A stretch of DNA of 64,000 bases from Adiantum capillus-veneris. Taxonomy: Eukaryota > Streptophyta > Polypodiopsida > Polypodiales > Pteridaceae. Positions 11,601 through 22,606 of the stretch are shown here, piece after piece. A program made the position numbers and the translations under genes. Where the stretch lies: positions 146,219,734 through 146,283,733 of the forward strand of contig CM043958.1 in NCBI GenBank assembly GCA_014529385.2. The letters are read 5' to 3'. The notes below the pieces were generated by a model. The model saw only the letters and a program-made list of their open reading frames with translations. It was not told the DNA's origin and ran no database searches. Each line of letters begins with the position of its first letter. Positions within the stretch are counted from its first letter, which is position 1.

Positions 11601-12230
11601 GAAAAGTAGTTTTGGCTTGCTTTTTCTTTCAGTCATAGGGGACCGCATCCTGGAGACAGACGTTGTGGCTACAGTGGAAATCCAACTTGGGTCAGAACCA
11701 AGCAAATAGGGCCTTCGGAGATTCTTGGGGCCCCTATTCACCTGGTTTTGACTCAAGTGATGTCACCTATTATGACATTAGCACACGGGATAGAACCAAA
11801 TGAATAGAGACCTTCAAGGGTACTCAAGGCTCAATATTTGCTTGGTTATGACACCAAATACAGGCCAAATTTTGAAAAATATTTTTGGCTTTCTTGTTCT
11901 TTCAGTCATGGGGGACCACATCTTGGAGACAGACGTTGTTGGCTACAGCAGAAATTCAACTTGGGTCAGAACCAAGCAAAGGGCCTTCAAAGATTCTTGG
12001 GGCCCCTATTCACCTGGTTCTGACTCAAGTGACGTCATCTATTATGACATTAGCTCACGAGACAGAACAAGCGAATAGAGACCTTGAGGGGTACTTGAGG
12101 CTCAATATTCGCTTGGTTATGACACCAAATACAGACCAATTTTGAATAGTAGTTTTGGCTTGCTTTTTCTTTCAGACATGGGGATCATAGTCCTGGAGAC
12201 AGACGTTGTGGGCGAGGATACATGTGAAGA
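11600..12230. repeat. ~271-bp tandem repeats carrying a splice acceptor
   Basis: Two full units and part of a third share a pyrimidine-rich tract ending in TTTCAG at 11632, 11905 and 12175, each followed by a copy of CTGGAGACAGACGTTGT. Inside each unit are inverted pairs of GTCAGAACCAAGCAAA and CACCTGGTTCTGAC, and of AGAACCAA(A)TGAATAGAGACC and TTTGCTTGGTTATGAC, related to the hairpin core of the neighbouring arrays. The last acceptor leads into the open frame at 12176. Confidence 0.85.
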
Positions 12231-13110
12231 AAAACTATTCACGTTCTTATACAATGCCCATGCTCATCACCGTACACCAGAACTATCAAGAATGTTTAAT
12301 GCAGATTTTTCTATACAGAGGATTATAGATTGCTCGTTTGAGTACCTACAAACCCATTTGCAACCGTATGAGGCAGTCACTTGTGATAATTCCATGACAA
12401 TGATGACATGAGATATGTGCACCCAACCGACCTTGACCCTGACAAGAGTGCTTCAAGGAGACTGAATCGTTGTCTAGAAAAGTGTCCCTCCAATGCACTA
12501 CTTGTACAAGACAGGTGTATGAAGCACTTCAAAAAGTGTCGCTTAGTGGAATTCTACCATGGGTTTGTCTGTTACTTATACTTGCATACGGATGGTGAGT
12601 CAGAGACTTCCCAGTCAACAACTTTCGGTAGTTGTCCATTGGCGTCAGAGGAAGAGGTAGAGGATGTGCAGGTGCAGTTTGACCTAGAAGAAGAGTGGGT
12701 AGAGGTATTAAAGGAAACATTTGATGCGGGCTTAACTCTTGCTTCTCTTGCGGATGCAGCAATAGGGTGCAAGCAAGAAAGCCCAAGTATGGAAGTGACT
12801 TTGCCTCTGAATTGCGCTCCCAGCTTGGCTATGGCGGGCGACACCCACTATGTTTTGCTCATAGATATCATGCATAAGCTTAATATATGGTAGGACTACT
12901 GCCTAGCTGCAATTGTGAATTTTTGTGAGACAGACATGGGATTTGTGGATTATGATGGAGTGGACCAGCTATCCGTGACTCACAGTTTACTTCAGGGTGG
13001 CAACTGATCAAAGATACATTCAATGAAGCGAAGTCCGGAGAGGCCAATTTGCCAACAGATGAGCAGTTTCAATCGACAACAAAACAACTCGTCTTGGAAA
13101 ACATGGTAGG
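12176..13110 (+). pseudogene. Unrecognised plus-strand gene following the 271-bp repeats
   Basis: The putative exon starts after TTTCAG at 12175 and reads MGIIVLETDVVGEDTCEEKL onward to about 12405. A one-base shift leads to a second frame (MRYVHPTDLDPDKSASRRLN, 12408-12893) that is Cys- and Glu-rich in part and continues past TAG to about 13000; another shift gives NLPTDEQFQSTTKQLVLENM near 13050-13110. Composition is that of a real protein, but no domain is recognised. It may be the third gene of the H3-Ulp1 element, because its intron is built from hairpin-bearing repeats of the same type. It ends at a gypsy fragment. Confidence 0.4.
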
Positions 13111-13339
13111 CCAATGGCACCCAAAGCTCAGGTAATGAATAGTCAGTCTATTCACTTGTGGAGGAGGTCGATGCTTAAAATGGAGGAGAATCAGATGGTA
13201 ATTTTTGTCGTGCATTCAGATGGTCTTGGATATGGTCCAGTTATAAAATATCATGATCAATTTTTTTGTTTACAAGTGCTAGTGTATGATGATAGTTTCC
13301 TTAGAAGAGCGGGAGGCTCACGGCAAGGGCTTTTCACTA

Positions 13340-13626
13340 GAGTCCAAGGCAAGGATGCGAATCTTATGATTCTCGATCTACTAAAGACTTATGTTACAAA
13401 AGTAGATCAATGCTCACAATGGGAGACGTACTTACCTCTTGTAGAGTATGCATACAATAATATTGTCCATACTGCTACACGAAAGGCACCTTTTGAGATT
13501 ATAGAGGGAAGACCTAAAAGTCCCTTGCTACTTAAAGTTCATGGGAAGATCTTTGTTTCCGATGAGTATAGTCGTGACCTAGAAGAATCTTTCCAAAGGA
13601 TTAAAGAGGCTATATCCATCTCTCTA
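13340..13626 (+). pseudogene. Gypsy integrase fragment, interrupted
   Basis: The frame reads LLKTYVTKVDQCSQWETYLP, then LVEYAYNN and TRKAPFEIIEGRPK, matching the end of the Ty3/gypsy integrase core. It runs to ISISL, where the LTR of a minus-strand chromovirus begins at 13627. The fragment therefore predates that insertion. The catalytic D, D and E residues lie upstream and are not recognisable. Confidence 0.75.
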
Positions 13627-16600
13627 TGAGGTCCCCAAACCCGCCGACACCAAAAGCGGGATGGGACCCTTGACAGGTCTCTAGGCCTAATAAAATCTGA
13701 GTCCCTAAACAAGAAGAATTCCAGGGAATTCACCCTTACCATTGATAATGGTTTAGGTTTATAGCCCTAGAAGGAGACCTAGTCATGTCTCGCAGTGGAA
13801 ACGGGACAGCTTGTTAAAAACAAAAAAAAACTATTCCGGCCCTGTAACTTCCATCATTTAGATTAAGGTTTCCTTAGCCAACACTTTTTTTTCCCTAACA
13901 TATGTGAGGGCACAGCCGTTGGTGGATTCCTCTTCCAAGTGAAGAAGTCTCTAAACGTTTTTTTTTTTTTTTGCGCGGGAATGGATAGTTACCTGACTAA
14001 TCAGGTCCACCCGTCCATGATTGACAACCTTAGTCAATCCCCAATTACCACCGTGCACTCACACATGATTCTGTGTTGTTTAATTACTATCACATTCTTG
14101 TCACAATTAAAACAATGATTTCTTTTAACTTTCATAATTGAATTCATTAAGACAACCCTTGAAAAATAGTATTGAAAACATTCTTTTAGCAAACAAACAT
14201 CTTTAGACTTAAGACAAGGTACTATCATTCTGAAGTATCTCTGACCAGTACTAGCTTGTCTCAAGACCACCTATACACGGGTGAAAAAATGGCACCCATT
14301 CCTTATTTATAAAAACCCGGGTGGAAAAAGCCATCACCCATAGTCCGGGCACCCATACGCCAACCGGTTGCACATACAACCGGTCGGGTCCTCTAGGATA
14401 AACTTGATATCCTAAGTAATATCCACAAGCACGGGGTAAAGACTCCACGCGCGCTGAGAAAATCGACTCATCCATGGCAGAGTCGCCATCATTACTCATT
14501 ACCTAGAGTAAAATATTCCAAGGAATTAGAGGTGTCTTGAGAAAAGCTGTCTTAAGGATGGTCAAACATTTCTTTCCTAGGTCAATCAGTCATAACCAAA
14601 TCATTTCTTTCCTATTTACAATCATTGCTCGTTGGTTTCTTGGAAGTTACCTTCCATTTACAGCCAGTTTATCCTTCCTAACCCTTACGTATGCAATGCT
14701 AATTTAGAAATGAACTTTAATATAATTAAAGACTTAAGCGAACAAAATAGAAATGACCTGGGACTGGTCGTCCATGTGATGTTACGCTGGTGCCTAAAGA
14801 CTTTCCTCCGTAGGCCTATGACTAAGCCCAGTCTCATGGTCATGAGTGGCTTTATTTCTTTTGTTGCTAATATCCTCTTCCTCGCTAAGACGATTTCCTC
14901 TGGTTCTCTTTGGAGCCATATTGGCAGCCTTTATAAAAGAACTTAATTGATTAAAGGATTAATTGAATAATCTCTTTTCTTCCTTTTTATCCAAAAATAA
15001 GGATTTTTGGAATAAATAGGTATCCTTGATAGTTTATTGGATGAGATATTTCTTTTGTAACTTCCTTGAACTATTAGTATTTTCCCATAATTATCATATA
15101 ATTAGGGGAGATATTTTACTGGGTTTCTCCTTCGTCTATATTCCAAGAATATCTTATATTTGGCCTTAGTAAACTATAATTCCTATCTGCTAGGGAATTA
15201 CTAACCCTAGATGTAATTTGATATGTTCTATCTTTAAGAATTTTTTTGTTAACTCATAAAATTTATTTATTACTTTTCCCTTCTATATCTATGGTCTAAT
15301 TTAGGTAAAATTAGCCGACAGTAATCTATTATACCAACTATTTAGGCTAAGGTAATTTTCCCAACCTTCAATAGTGATTTTTGACCTCAGGTATTTATTG
15401 GGTAATTATATAAATTCATTTACTAATTTCCTTTCACTAGTTTATAAAATTAGTTACTTTTAATAAAGATAAGTATCTAATCTAATTATCCGAGGTTAAG
15501 ATATTTATCACGGGTTCTTCAAGGTGTGTCTTATCTTTGATAATTATCTCAAAGGTTTTTGGATTAATTTGTTATTTTTCCCCTTTTATTTTTTCCTAAA
15601 CACAGTGTAATTCTACTAAGGTAATTAGTTAAACCAATCATTTGAGGTTACGATAATTATCACGGGTTTCATAAGATGTAATTTACCTCTGATAATTATC
15701 TCAAAGTATTTTGGATTTGTTTGCTATTTTTCTCCTTTTATTTTTCTCTAAAAACAGTGTAATTATGTTGAGATAGTTAGTTAGACTAATTATCTGAGGT
15801 TAATATAATTATCACAGGTTTCATAAGATGTGATTTACCTTTGATAATTATCTCAAAGCATGTTGGATTAGTTTGCTATTTTTTCCCTTTTATTTTCTCC
15901 TAAAAACAATCTAATTCTGTTGAGATAGTTAATTAGACTAATTATCTGAGGTTAAGATAATTATCACAAGTTGTATAGAATGTGATTTACCTCTGATAAT
16001 TATCTCAAAGCATTTTGGATTAGTTTGCTATTTTCTCTCTTTTATTTTTCTCTAGAAATAGTATAATTTTGTTGATATAATTAGTTAAGCAATTATCTGA
16101 GATTAAGATAATTATCAAGATTCCCTAACATGTGGGTTACCTCTGATAATTATCTCAAAGAATTTTGGATTAGTTTGCTATTTTCCCCGTTTTATTTTTT
16201 CCTCAAAACAATGTAACTGTATTGAGTTAATTAGTTAGAATAATTATCTAAAGTTAAGATAATTATCACGGGTTCTATAACATATGATTTACCTCTAAAA
16301 ATTATCTCAAAGCATTTTGGATTAGTCTGCTATTTTTCCCCATTTTATTTTCTCCTAAAATTAGTGTAATTCTGTTGAGATAATTAGTGAGACTAATTAT
16401 CAGAGATTAAGATAATTATCAAGGGTTCCATTAGATTTGATTTATCTCTGATAATAATCTCAAAGCATTTTGGATTATTTTGATCATTTCTCCCTTTACT
16501 TTTCTCTTAAAAACAGTGTAATTCTGCTTAATTAATTATGAAAATTACTCAAAAAATTACAAGATAATTTTCCTAGTATAATGACAGTTTAACACAGCTC

Positions 16601-17463
16601 TGATAATTATCTCATCTTAATCTAAACTTAATTAGTATAATTATCATTAATTTATGGTTAAAATGAGTAATTTCAGACCTAATATGATATAATAATTAAT
16701 TAGCTTAGTATCCCCAAGCTTAATCACAATAATCAACAGAGAATTTTGAATTAGGAGATAATTTTAGAGTATACATAGGTTTAATCTTCAATTAATAAAG
16801 AAATTTGTAAATAAGTTAACCTAGTTTTACTAATTAAAAAAAGTTAGTGCTAGTTACCGTTGATTAACCAACTAGAGCTTTGCTCTCTAGTGATTTTTAT
16901 GTAGAGATCTCTCTAGATGAAAGAGAATGTACCAAGGCTCCGAATCTATTTTTTTGTGAAGCAAGGGGTTCCTTTTATAGCTTTTCAGGGGCCCTGGGTT
17001 GTTTCTGGCAGGTTCTGGCACCTCAAGCAAGGCCCCACCTTCCAACTAGCGCCACCCGCTGCTAAATCTATCTCAGGCAGGTTCCCCACAGCTCCACACA
17101 GCCCCCCCAGCTTCCAGAATCGTTTTATGCTAATTTTATTGATTTTTAATGATGAAAATTGAAAATATCTGCAATTTCTAGAACCTTAGGATAAGAAAGT
17201 CTTTAGTAATAATAATTACTGAAACCATCCAATTTTACTTAACTAATTAAATTCCTAGTGTAACCTTTCAGCGCCCGTAACTTTTCCAGATTTCATCGGA
17301 ATTTGATTCTGAAAAATTCTAACCATAGTAAAGCTCTGGTTATAGTTCCAAAAATACTAATATCATCCATAGTTGGATCATACTACAGTGTTTTCTCAAT
17401 AACCAGATTAAATTTAACAGGCTTTGTACAATTTTTAAGGTTTCAGAAACTGGAAACCTTACA
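13627..17463 (-). mobile_element. 3' LTR of the chromovirus (complete)
   Basis: On the plus strand it begins TGAGGTCCCC at 13627 and ends CTTACA at 17463, so on the minus strand it runs TG to CA. Immediately right lies TCACCCCATTTT, the complement of a polypurine tract. Its first 2 kb match 22607-24680 closely. Most of 14950-16850 is very AT-rich, with seven tandem ~152-bp units. Short open frames here are not genes. Confidence 0.85.
15480..16540. repeat. ~152-bp tandem repeats inside the LTR
   Basis: A segment like TTTTGGATTAGTTTGCTATT recurs near 15556, 15708, 15861, 16013, 16164, 16316 and 16468. Each is followed by an AGTGTAATTCTGTTGAG-like segment and the inverted pair GAGGTTAAGATAATTATCA / TGATAATTATCTC. 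The right LTR is cut after its first unit, so copy number there is unknown. Confidence 0.9.
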
Positions 17464-17489
17464 ATCACCCCATTTTAAGGACTTGAGAT

Positions 17490-18700
17490 GTCCTCATCTC
17501 AACCGAAATTGGGGAAATCTTTGCGAAGTGATACTTCGTCCACCCATGTGGCGTCTTCAGTGGGGTAGTCCTTCCATTTTACTAAATGTTCCCTGATTAC
17601 TATGTTTCATAGACTTCTTTCCCTAGTATCGAGAATACAATCTGGTTGGAGTTCAAGAATTCCTTGCTTCTACATCACAATATGTTCGTCGTTTAGAGTG
17701 TGATTGGGATTTGGAATGTAGGGTTTTAGAAGACTGATATGGAATACATTATGGACCTTAAGGTGTTCATGTAGTTTTAATTTGTAAGCTTGATCACTGA
17801 TTACTTTAATCACTTCATAAGGTCCACAATATCTGGGACTTAGTTTTTTGTATTTTCCCAAGGATAAATTGCTTCCCTTTGGCCGTACCCTAAGGAATAC
17901 TTTATTCCCTAGTTTGAAAAACCAGTCAGACCATTTTTTATCAGCATAAAGTTTTTGACGGTCCTTAGCTGCCTGAATGTCCTGTCGTATGGCTTTGGTT
18001 TGGGCATCCATCTCCTCCAACATTTGCTTTGAAGCTTCTACTCTTGTAGTAGGGTCAGAAAAGTTTAGGGGTGATATACATTCATGCCCATAAAGAGCAT
18101 TAAATGGTGACATCCCAATGCTTTTATGAAATCAGGAATTATAGGCGAATTCCACCAAAGGAAGAAACTATATCCATTTCCAGGGTTCTCTACTACAGTA
18201 GGCTCTAAGGATGTCTTCAATAACTTGATTCACTCTTTCCGTCTGGCCGTCCGTCTGAGGGTGATAGGCTGTATTGAAACATAGCTGGGTACCTAAGGAT
18301 TCAAATAAAGCTTTCCAGAATTTTGAAGTAAATTTTGCATCTCCATCATTGACTATTCTCTTAGGAAGTTCGTGTAATCTGAAGATCTCTTTGATAAATA
18401 AACAGCTTATGTCTGATGCAGTGTAAGTTGTTTTCACATTCATCAAATGAGATTCTTTAGTCAGCATATCCATTACCACCATAATGGAGCCGTAACCCCC
18501 TTGAACAGTGGGAAGGCATGTTACAAAGTCCATGCTAATGAGTTCCCACTTCATTTGAGGAATGTCCAGAGGTTGAAGTTTTCCTGGCATCATTACTCGT
18601 TCATCCTTAATCCTTTGACAAGAAAGACATTGTTTGATGTAGCGCAGTATATCTCTTTTCATTCCTGGCCAAAAATAGCTTTTCCTTATGGCATTAAGGG
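17490..18700 (-). pseudogene. Integrase core and chromodomain of the chromovirus
   Basis: Reading minus from 18700: CLSCQRIKDE ends the zinc-binding HHCC domain; WELISMDFVTCLP carries the first catalytic Asp; IVNDGDAKFTSKFW the second; TDGQTERVNQV the Glu. After a stop near 18130 the C-terminal domain continues from MSPFNALYGHECISPLNFSD (18113) to HNVFHISLLKPYIPNPNH. A chromodomain follows after stops: LVKWKDYPTEDATWV near 17570-17530. Chromodomains direct integration toward modified chromatin. Stop codons mean this copy cannot integrate by itself. Confidence 0.85.
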
Positions 18701-18949
18701 TCTTTGCATAGCCAGGATGGCCGGCAACTGGAGCGTTGTGTCCTTCATAAAGGATTAACTCTTTTAATGTTGGATTCTTAGGAATGTAAAGCCGATACTT
18801 ATAATAGAGAAGCCCATACTCAAGTGAATAATCCTTGTTTCTGTCTTTCCCTTTCTCTTTTAGGTCCTGTTGATTAATAACGTGTAGGATTTTTTGATAA
18901 TCCTCATCTTCCAGGGAAGCTTCCTTAACTTTGTTTAGGATTGGATTGT

Positions 18950-20260
18950 CGACTGTGGAAATAGCCCCAAGAAAAACCTTACAGGGCTAAGGGCATCAGC
19001 AACCAGATTCTCCTTCCCTGGTTTATATTTTATTTCAAAGTCATATTCTTGTAAGAGTTCTATCCATCTTCTCTACCTCATGTTGAGTGTTGCTTGTGAA
19101 AAAATCCATTTTAGACTCTGATGATCAATGATTAACTGAAACTTTCCTCCTAGAAGATAGTGCCTCCAGAGTTTAAGAGCATGGATGACAACTAGGAGTT
19201 CCATATCATGAGTTGGATAATTCAGCTTGTGGATTCTTAATTTTTGAGAAGTAAAGGCGATTGGTCTGCCTTCTTGGTTTAAGACTCTTCCTATAGCAAG
19301 ACCACTGGCATCTATTACTACTTCAAACTCTTGAGTGAAGTCGGGAAGTTTGAGTACAGGGGCTGATGTGAGATTTTATTTTAGTTTGAGGAAACAGTCC
19401 TCCTGTTCTTTTTCCCATGTAAGTTTGGCTGTCTTTTTAAATAGCTGTGTCAAGGGTGTGGCAATGACTGCATACTCTTTGACGAAGATTCTATACCATC
19501 CTGTAATGCCCAAGAATCCTCGAATCTCACTGACCGTTTTGGGTTGTGGCCAGTCTATTATGTCCTTAATCTTTGTGGGGTCTAGTGAGATACCTTCACG
19601 GTTTATATAAAACCAAGATAACTAACTTCGGGCGTGAAAAATACACATTTACTCATCTTGGCATATAACTGATGTTGGCGTAGAAGATGAAGTACTTTAT
19701 ATACATGGCCTTCATGCTCTTTTTCATCTTTGGAATGTCCCAAGATATCGTCGAAATACACCAACACAAAATCATCCATATATTCTCTGAATATATCCTA
19801 CATGAGATGGTTAAAAGTAGCTGGAGCATTCGTAAGACCAAAAGGCATCACGATGAACTCATAATGCCCATACCGGATGTTGAATGCATTTTTGTAAATA
19901 TCTGCCTCCTTAATCCGGATTTGATGGTAACCTGATCTGAGATCATTTTTTGTGAATACCTTGGCTCCATGTTATCTACCAATTAATTCGTCGATGCGAG
20001 GGATAGGATACATATTCTTTACTGATACTTGGTTAAGTCCCCTATAATCGATGCAGAGACGTAAAGATCCATCCTTCTTCTTTTGGAATAGAACAGGCGC
20101 TCCCCAGGATGAAATGCTTGGTATTATGATTCCTTGTTCAATAAGCTAACGAAGCTGTTCTTTTAATTCAATAGCTTAAGGGAGGGACATTTTGTAGGGT
20201 CTTTTTGAAATTGGTTCACTACCTGGAAAGATTTCTATTTCGTGGTCTATGTCCCTTGGA
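18950..20260 (-). pseudogene. Reverse transcriptase and RNase H of the chromovirus
   Basis: On the minus strand: [20 protein letters not shown] near 20115, [17 protein letters not shown] near 20050, then [20 protein letters not shown] near 19845, VYFDDILGHS (YxDD box) near 19755, and WPQPKTVSEIRGFLGITGWY near 19530. The RNase H part has VIDASGLAIGR near 19310 and ends KPGKENLVADALSP near 18990. In-frame TAG/TGA codons occur, for example near 19977 and 19805. Family and order are certain; the copy is inactive. Confidence 0.85.
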
Positions 20261-20499
20261 GGAGGTAAATTTGAGAGATCTTTCGAAAATATATCCGAAG
20301 ATTCCTTAAGCCATTCCGGAGTTGTGTTGTCCCTTGAATCATCAGCCTTATTAAGTTTTAGTACAAAGATCTGTTGCCCCTTGCGTAACCCCTTCAGAAG
20401 TCAACTAGCCTTAACTAATTGAGCCTTAGGCTTCCCATTTTATCATTGTACTAACGTTTCTTCACCTAAGTGATTTTTGATGGCTAGGTTCTCTTGAGC

Positions 20500-21750
20500 A
20501 CAGTGAATATGGGCTTTATTTTTTATTAACCAAACCTAGAATACCGACATAGATTCCTACTGGTAGAGTCCAAAAGTAAGATGAAGTAAGGGTTCCCCCC
20601 AATTCAAACTCAACTTCCCCGGCTGTAAATTGAGATAGAACCTCTTTCCCATTTGCTAGTTCTACCACTAATTTCTTGGTGGGATATTGGTTCAATTTAA
20701 GTTTCCTTAAACATTTAGGGGAGAGAAAAGAGTGTGTGCTGCCACAATCTATAAGTAGTTCAAATTTTTCACCTTCTTTGTTTGTAGTGGTTTGGACGAC
20801 AGCATACTGTTGTCGAGCTCCAGGGTTATCAATGGTGGAAAAAAGAGTAGCTCTTTCGTCTTCCTCATCCAGCAACATTGGCTCTCCTACTCCTCTACCT
20901 CTTCCTCTGCCTCGTCCTCTATTTTCTCTACCTCTTTGATTATTTCCTTGTCCTATCTGAGTCTGAGGGGTGGTTCCAGTAGCAACTCGGGGATTTTGCC
21001 CCTCAGGGCATTGGCTCCTGTAGTGCCCCATTCTATTGCATCCATAGCATTTGATGTTTGGAAAATTCTACTCTATAGTGGCTACAGCTGACACTGCCCT
21101 TCGTTGATTTCCTTGGTTGTAATTTCCCCTTGCTCTTCCTCTAAAGTTACTATAGTTGTAATAGCTTCTTGCAGGGGGATTTCCTTCAGCTGCAAGTGGT
21201 TTAGCTCTCAGAAGAGCATCTTGAATAGATATGGGTCTCATAGATTCTAAGCGGGTACTTAAAGGTTTGTTTAGACCCTAGCAAAAACGAGCAATCTGTT
21301 GTTCCATTGTCATTGGTGGTGCATAACGTCGTAAAGATACATATTTGGTGTAGTACTCTTCCAAAGTAAGCCCTAACTGTTTGAGGGCAAAGATTTCATT
21401 CATTTCAATAGCTTGGTGAGCCGGAGGAAGATATCTTTCTTTCACTGCCTGCTTCATTCTTTCCTAGGAGGGACTAATGGAAGGGTTATCTCTACAGTAT
21501 TGTTTCCACCAGAGTTTTGCATCTCCAGTGAGTCGAAATATTCCTAACATTGCCTGATTTTCCAAAGCAGTTCCTACTACCAAGAAATAGTCATCCATGG
21601 CATCGAGCCAGGCTTCGGCATCACATTCTAAGTTGGTTCCCTCTCCCTTGAAAGTTGGGAGTTGAACTTGTTTTAGTAGTAGTTTCTTTTCCTGGGTGGG
21701 AGTGTAGAGGCTTTTTGCATTACCCTGAGTTTTTAATTAATGAAGATCTT
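20500..21750 (-). pseudogene. gag: Gag, zinc knuckle and protease of the chromovirus
   Basis: The minus frame from about 21690 reads LLLKQVQLPTFKGEG, then DAKLWWKQYCRDNPSI and EEYYTKYVSLRRYAPP, the Retrotrans_gag capsid domain. It has two or three stops. CYGCNRMGHYRSQC (near 21045-21010) is a CCHC zinc knuckle, followed by an Arg-Gly-rich linker. The protease begins FELLIDCGSTHSFLS near 20770, with DCG where D-S/T-G is expected. The frame stays open from 21031 to 20516. Confidence 0.85.
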
Positions 21751-21914
21751 TTAGTAATAACAATAATTTTGTGTTGTCATGCAATTTTTCTAATCTATAT
21801 ACTTTTGAATTTTTGAATGAAAACAGAAATTCGACAAGTACTATAACTATCTCAATTAAACTACACAAAGCATGTCATAAGACCATGGTATATACAAGAG
21901 TTAATACAACACTG

Positions 21915-22000
21915 ACTCATACTATGTACAAGATGGACTCATGCTATATACAAGATGGACTCATACTATATGCAAGATGGACTCATGCTATATACAAGGT
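21915..22000. repeat. ~22-bp minisatellite
   Basis: Four imperfect copies of CAAGATGGACTCATGCTATA lie head to tail between the primer binding site and gag of the chromovirus. A short open frame to the right (22009-22281, minus) has no recognised match. Confidence 0.9.
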
Positions 22001-22590
22001 GTAACTCTCTATACCAAAATCCTCTTCACCACTAGTGGGCCTGACAGGGGATCAAAAAATATAACATCTTTTGGTCCCCTAAATTTTGGTCCTACCCTCA
22101 TGGGTCTGATCCTACCTGGGTATATTACTTTGGCTACTCGATCATATACCCACTGATTTTGTGACACTTCTATCCCATCTATAGTAATGGTCTGATCTTG
22201 ATTTTCAGTCCCACTGAAAAAGAAAACTTCGATGGTCCGAAGTGTTTCTGCCCACTTGAGTCTTTTCAAATTGAGTGCCAAACCTTCTATCTATCCCGCA
22301 TCAATCAGGAAAATTCTGCCAAACTATGATCAGTTAATTCCCCATGTAGGAGGGGGGGAAAACATTCCATCTAATAATTGCATGATGCTCTTGCAAAATA
22401 AAAATTTATTGGAGTTGCAAGTAGCCTCGAACGTCATGTTGAAAATCACACTTTCAGTAACCTTGGCGGATATTTTCCTGTATTGGTAGGAAAATTCTTA
22501 TTTCACAACATACCATAATTAAAAATGCAACATAACTTGTGCCTACTCTTTCAACTTTTTCATCCTAGGGTCAGGACCTTGTTAAATCAT

Positions 22591-22602
22591 GCTCCGATAC
22601 CA
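22591..22602 (-). other. Primer binding site of the chromovirus
   Basis: The minus strand reads TGGTATCGGAGC, one base different from the usual initiator-Met primer site. It lies five bases inside the LTR boundary at 22607 and confirms the minus orientation. Confidence 0.8.
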
Positions 22603-22606
22603 CTTG

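Noticed and set aside
15000-16850. AT-rich repeats as a centromeric satellite or replication origin
   Set aside because: They lie entirely inside the chromovirus LTR and the second LTR begins the same array.
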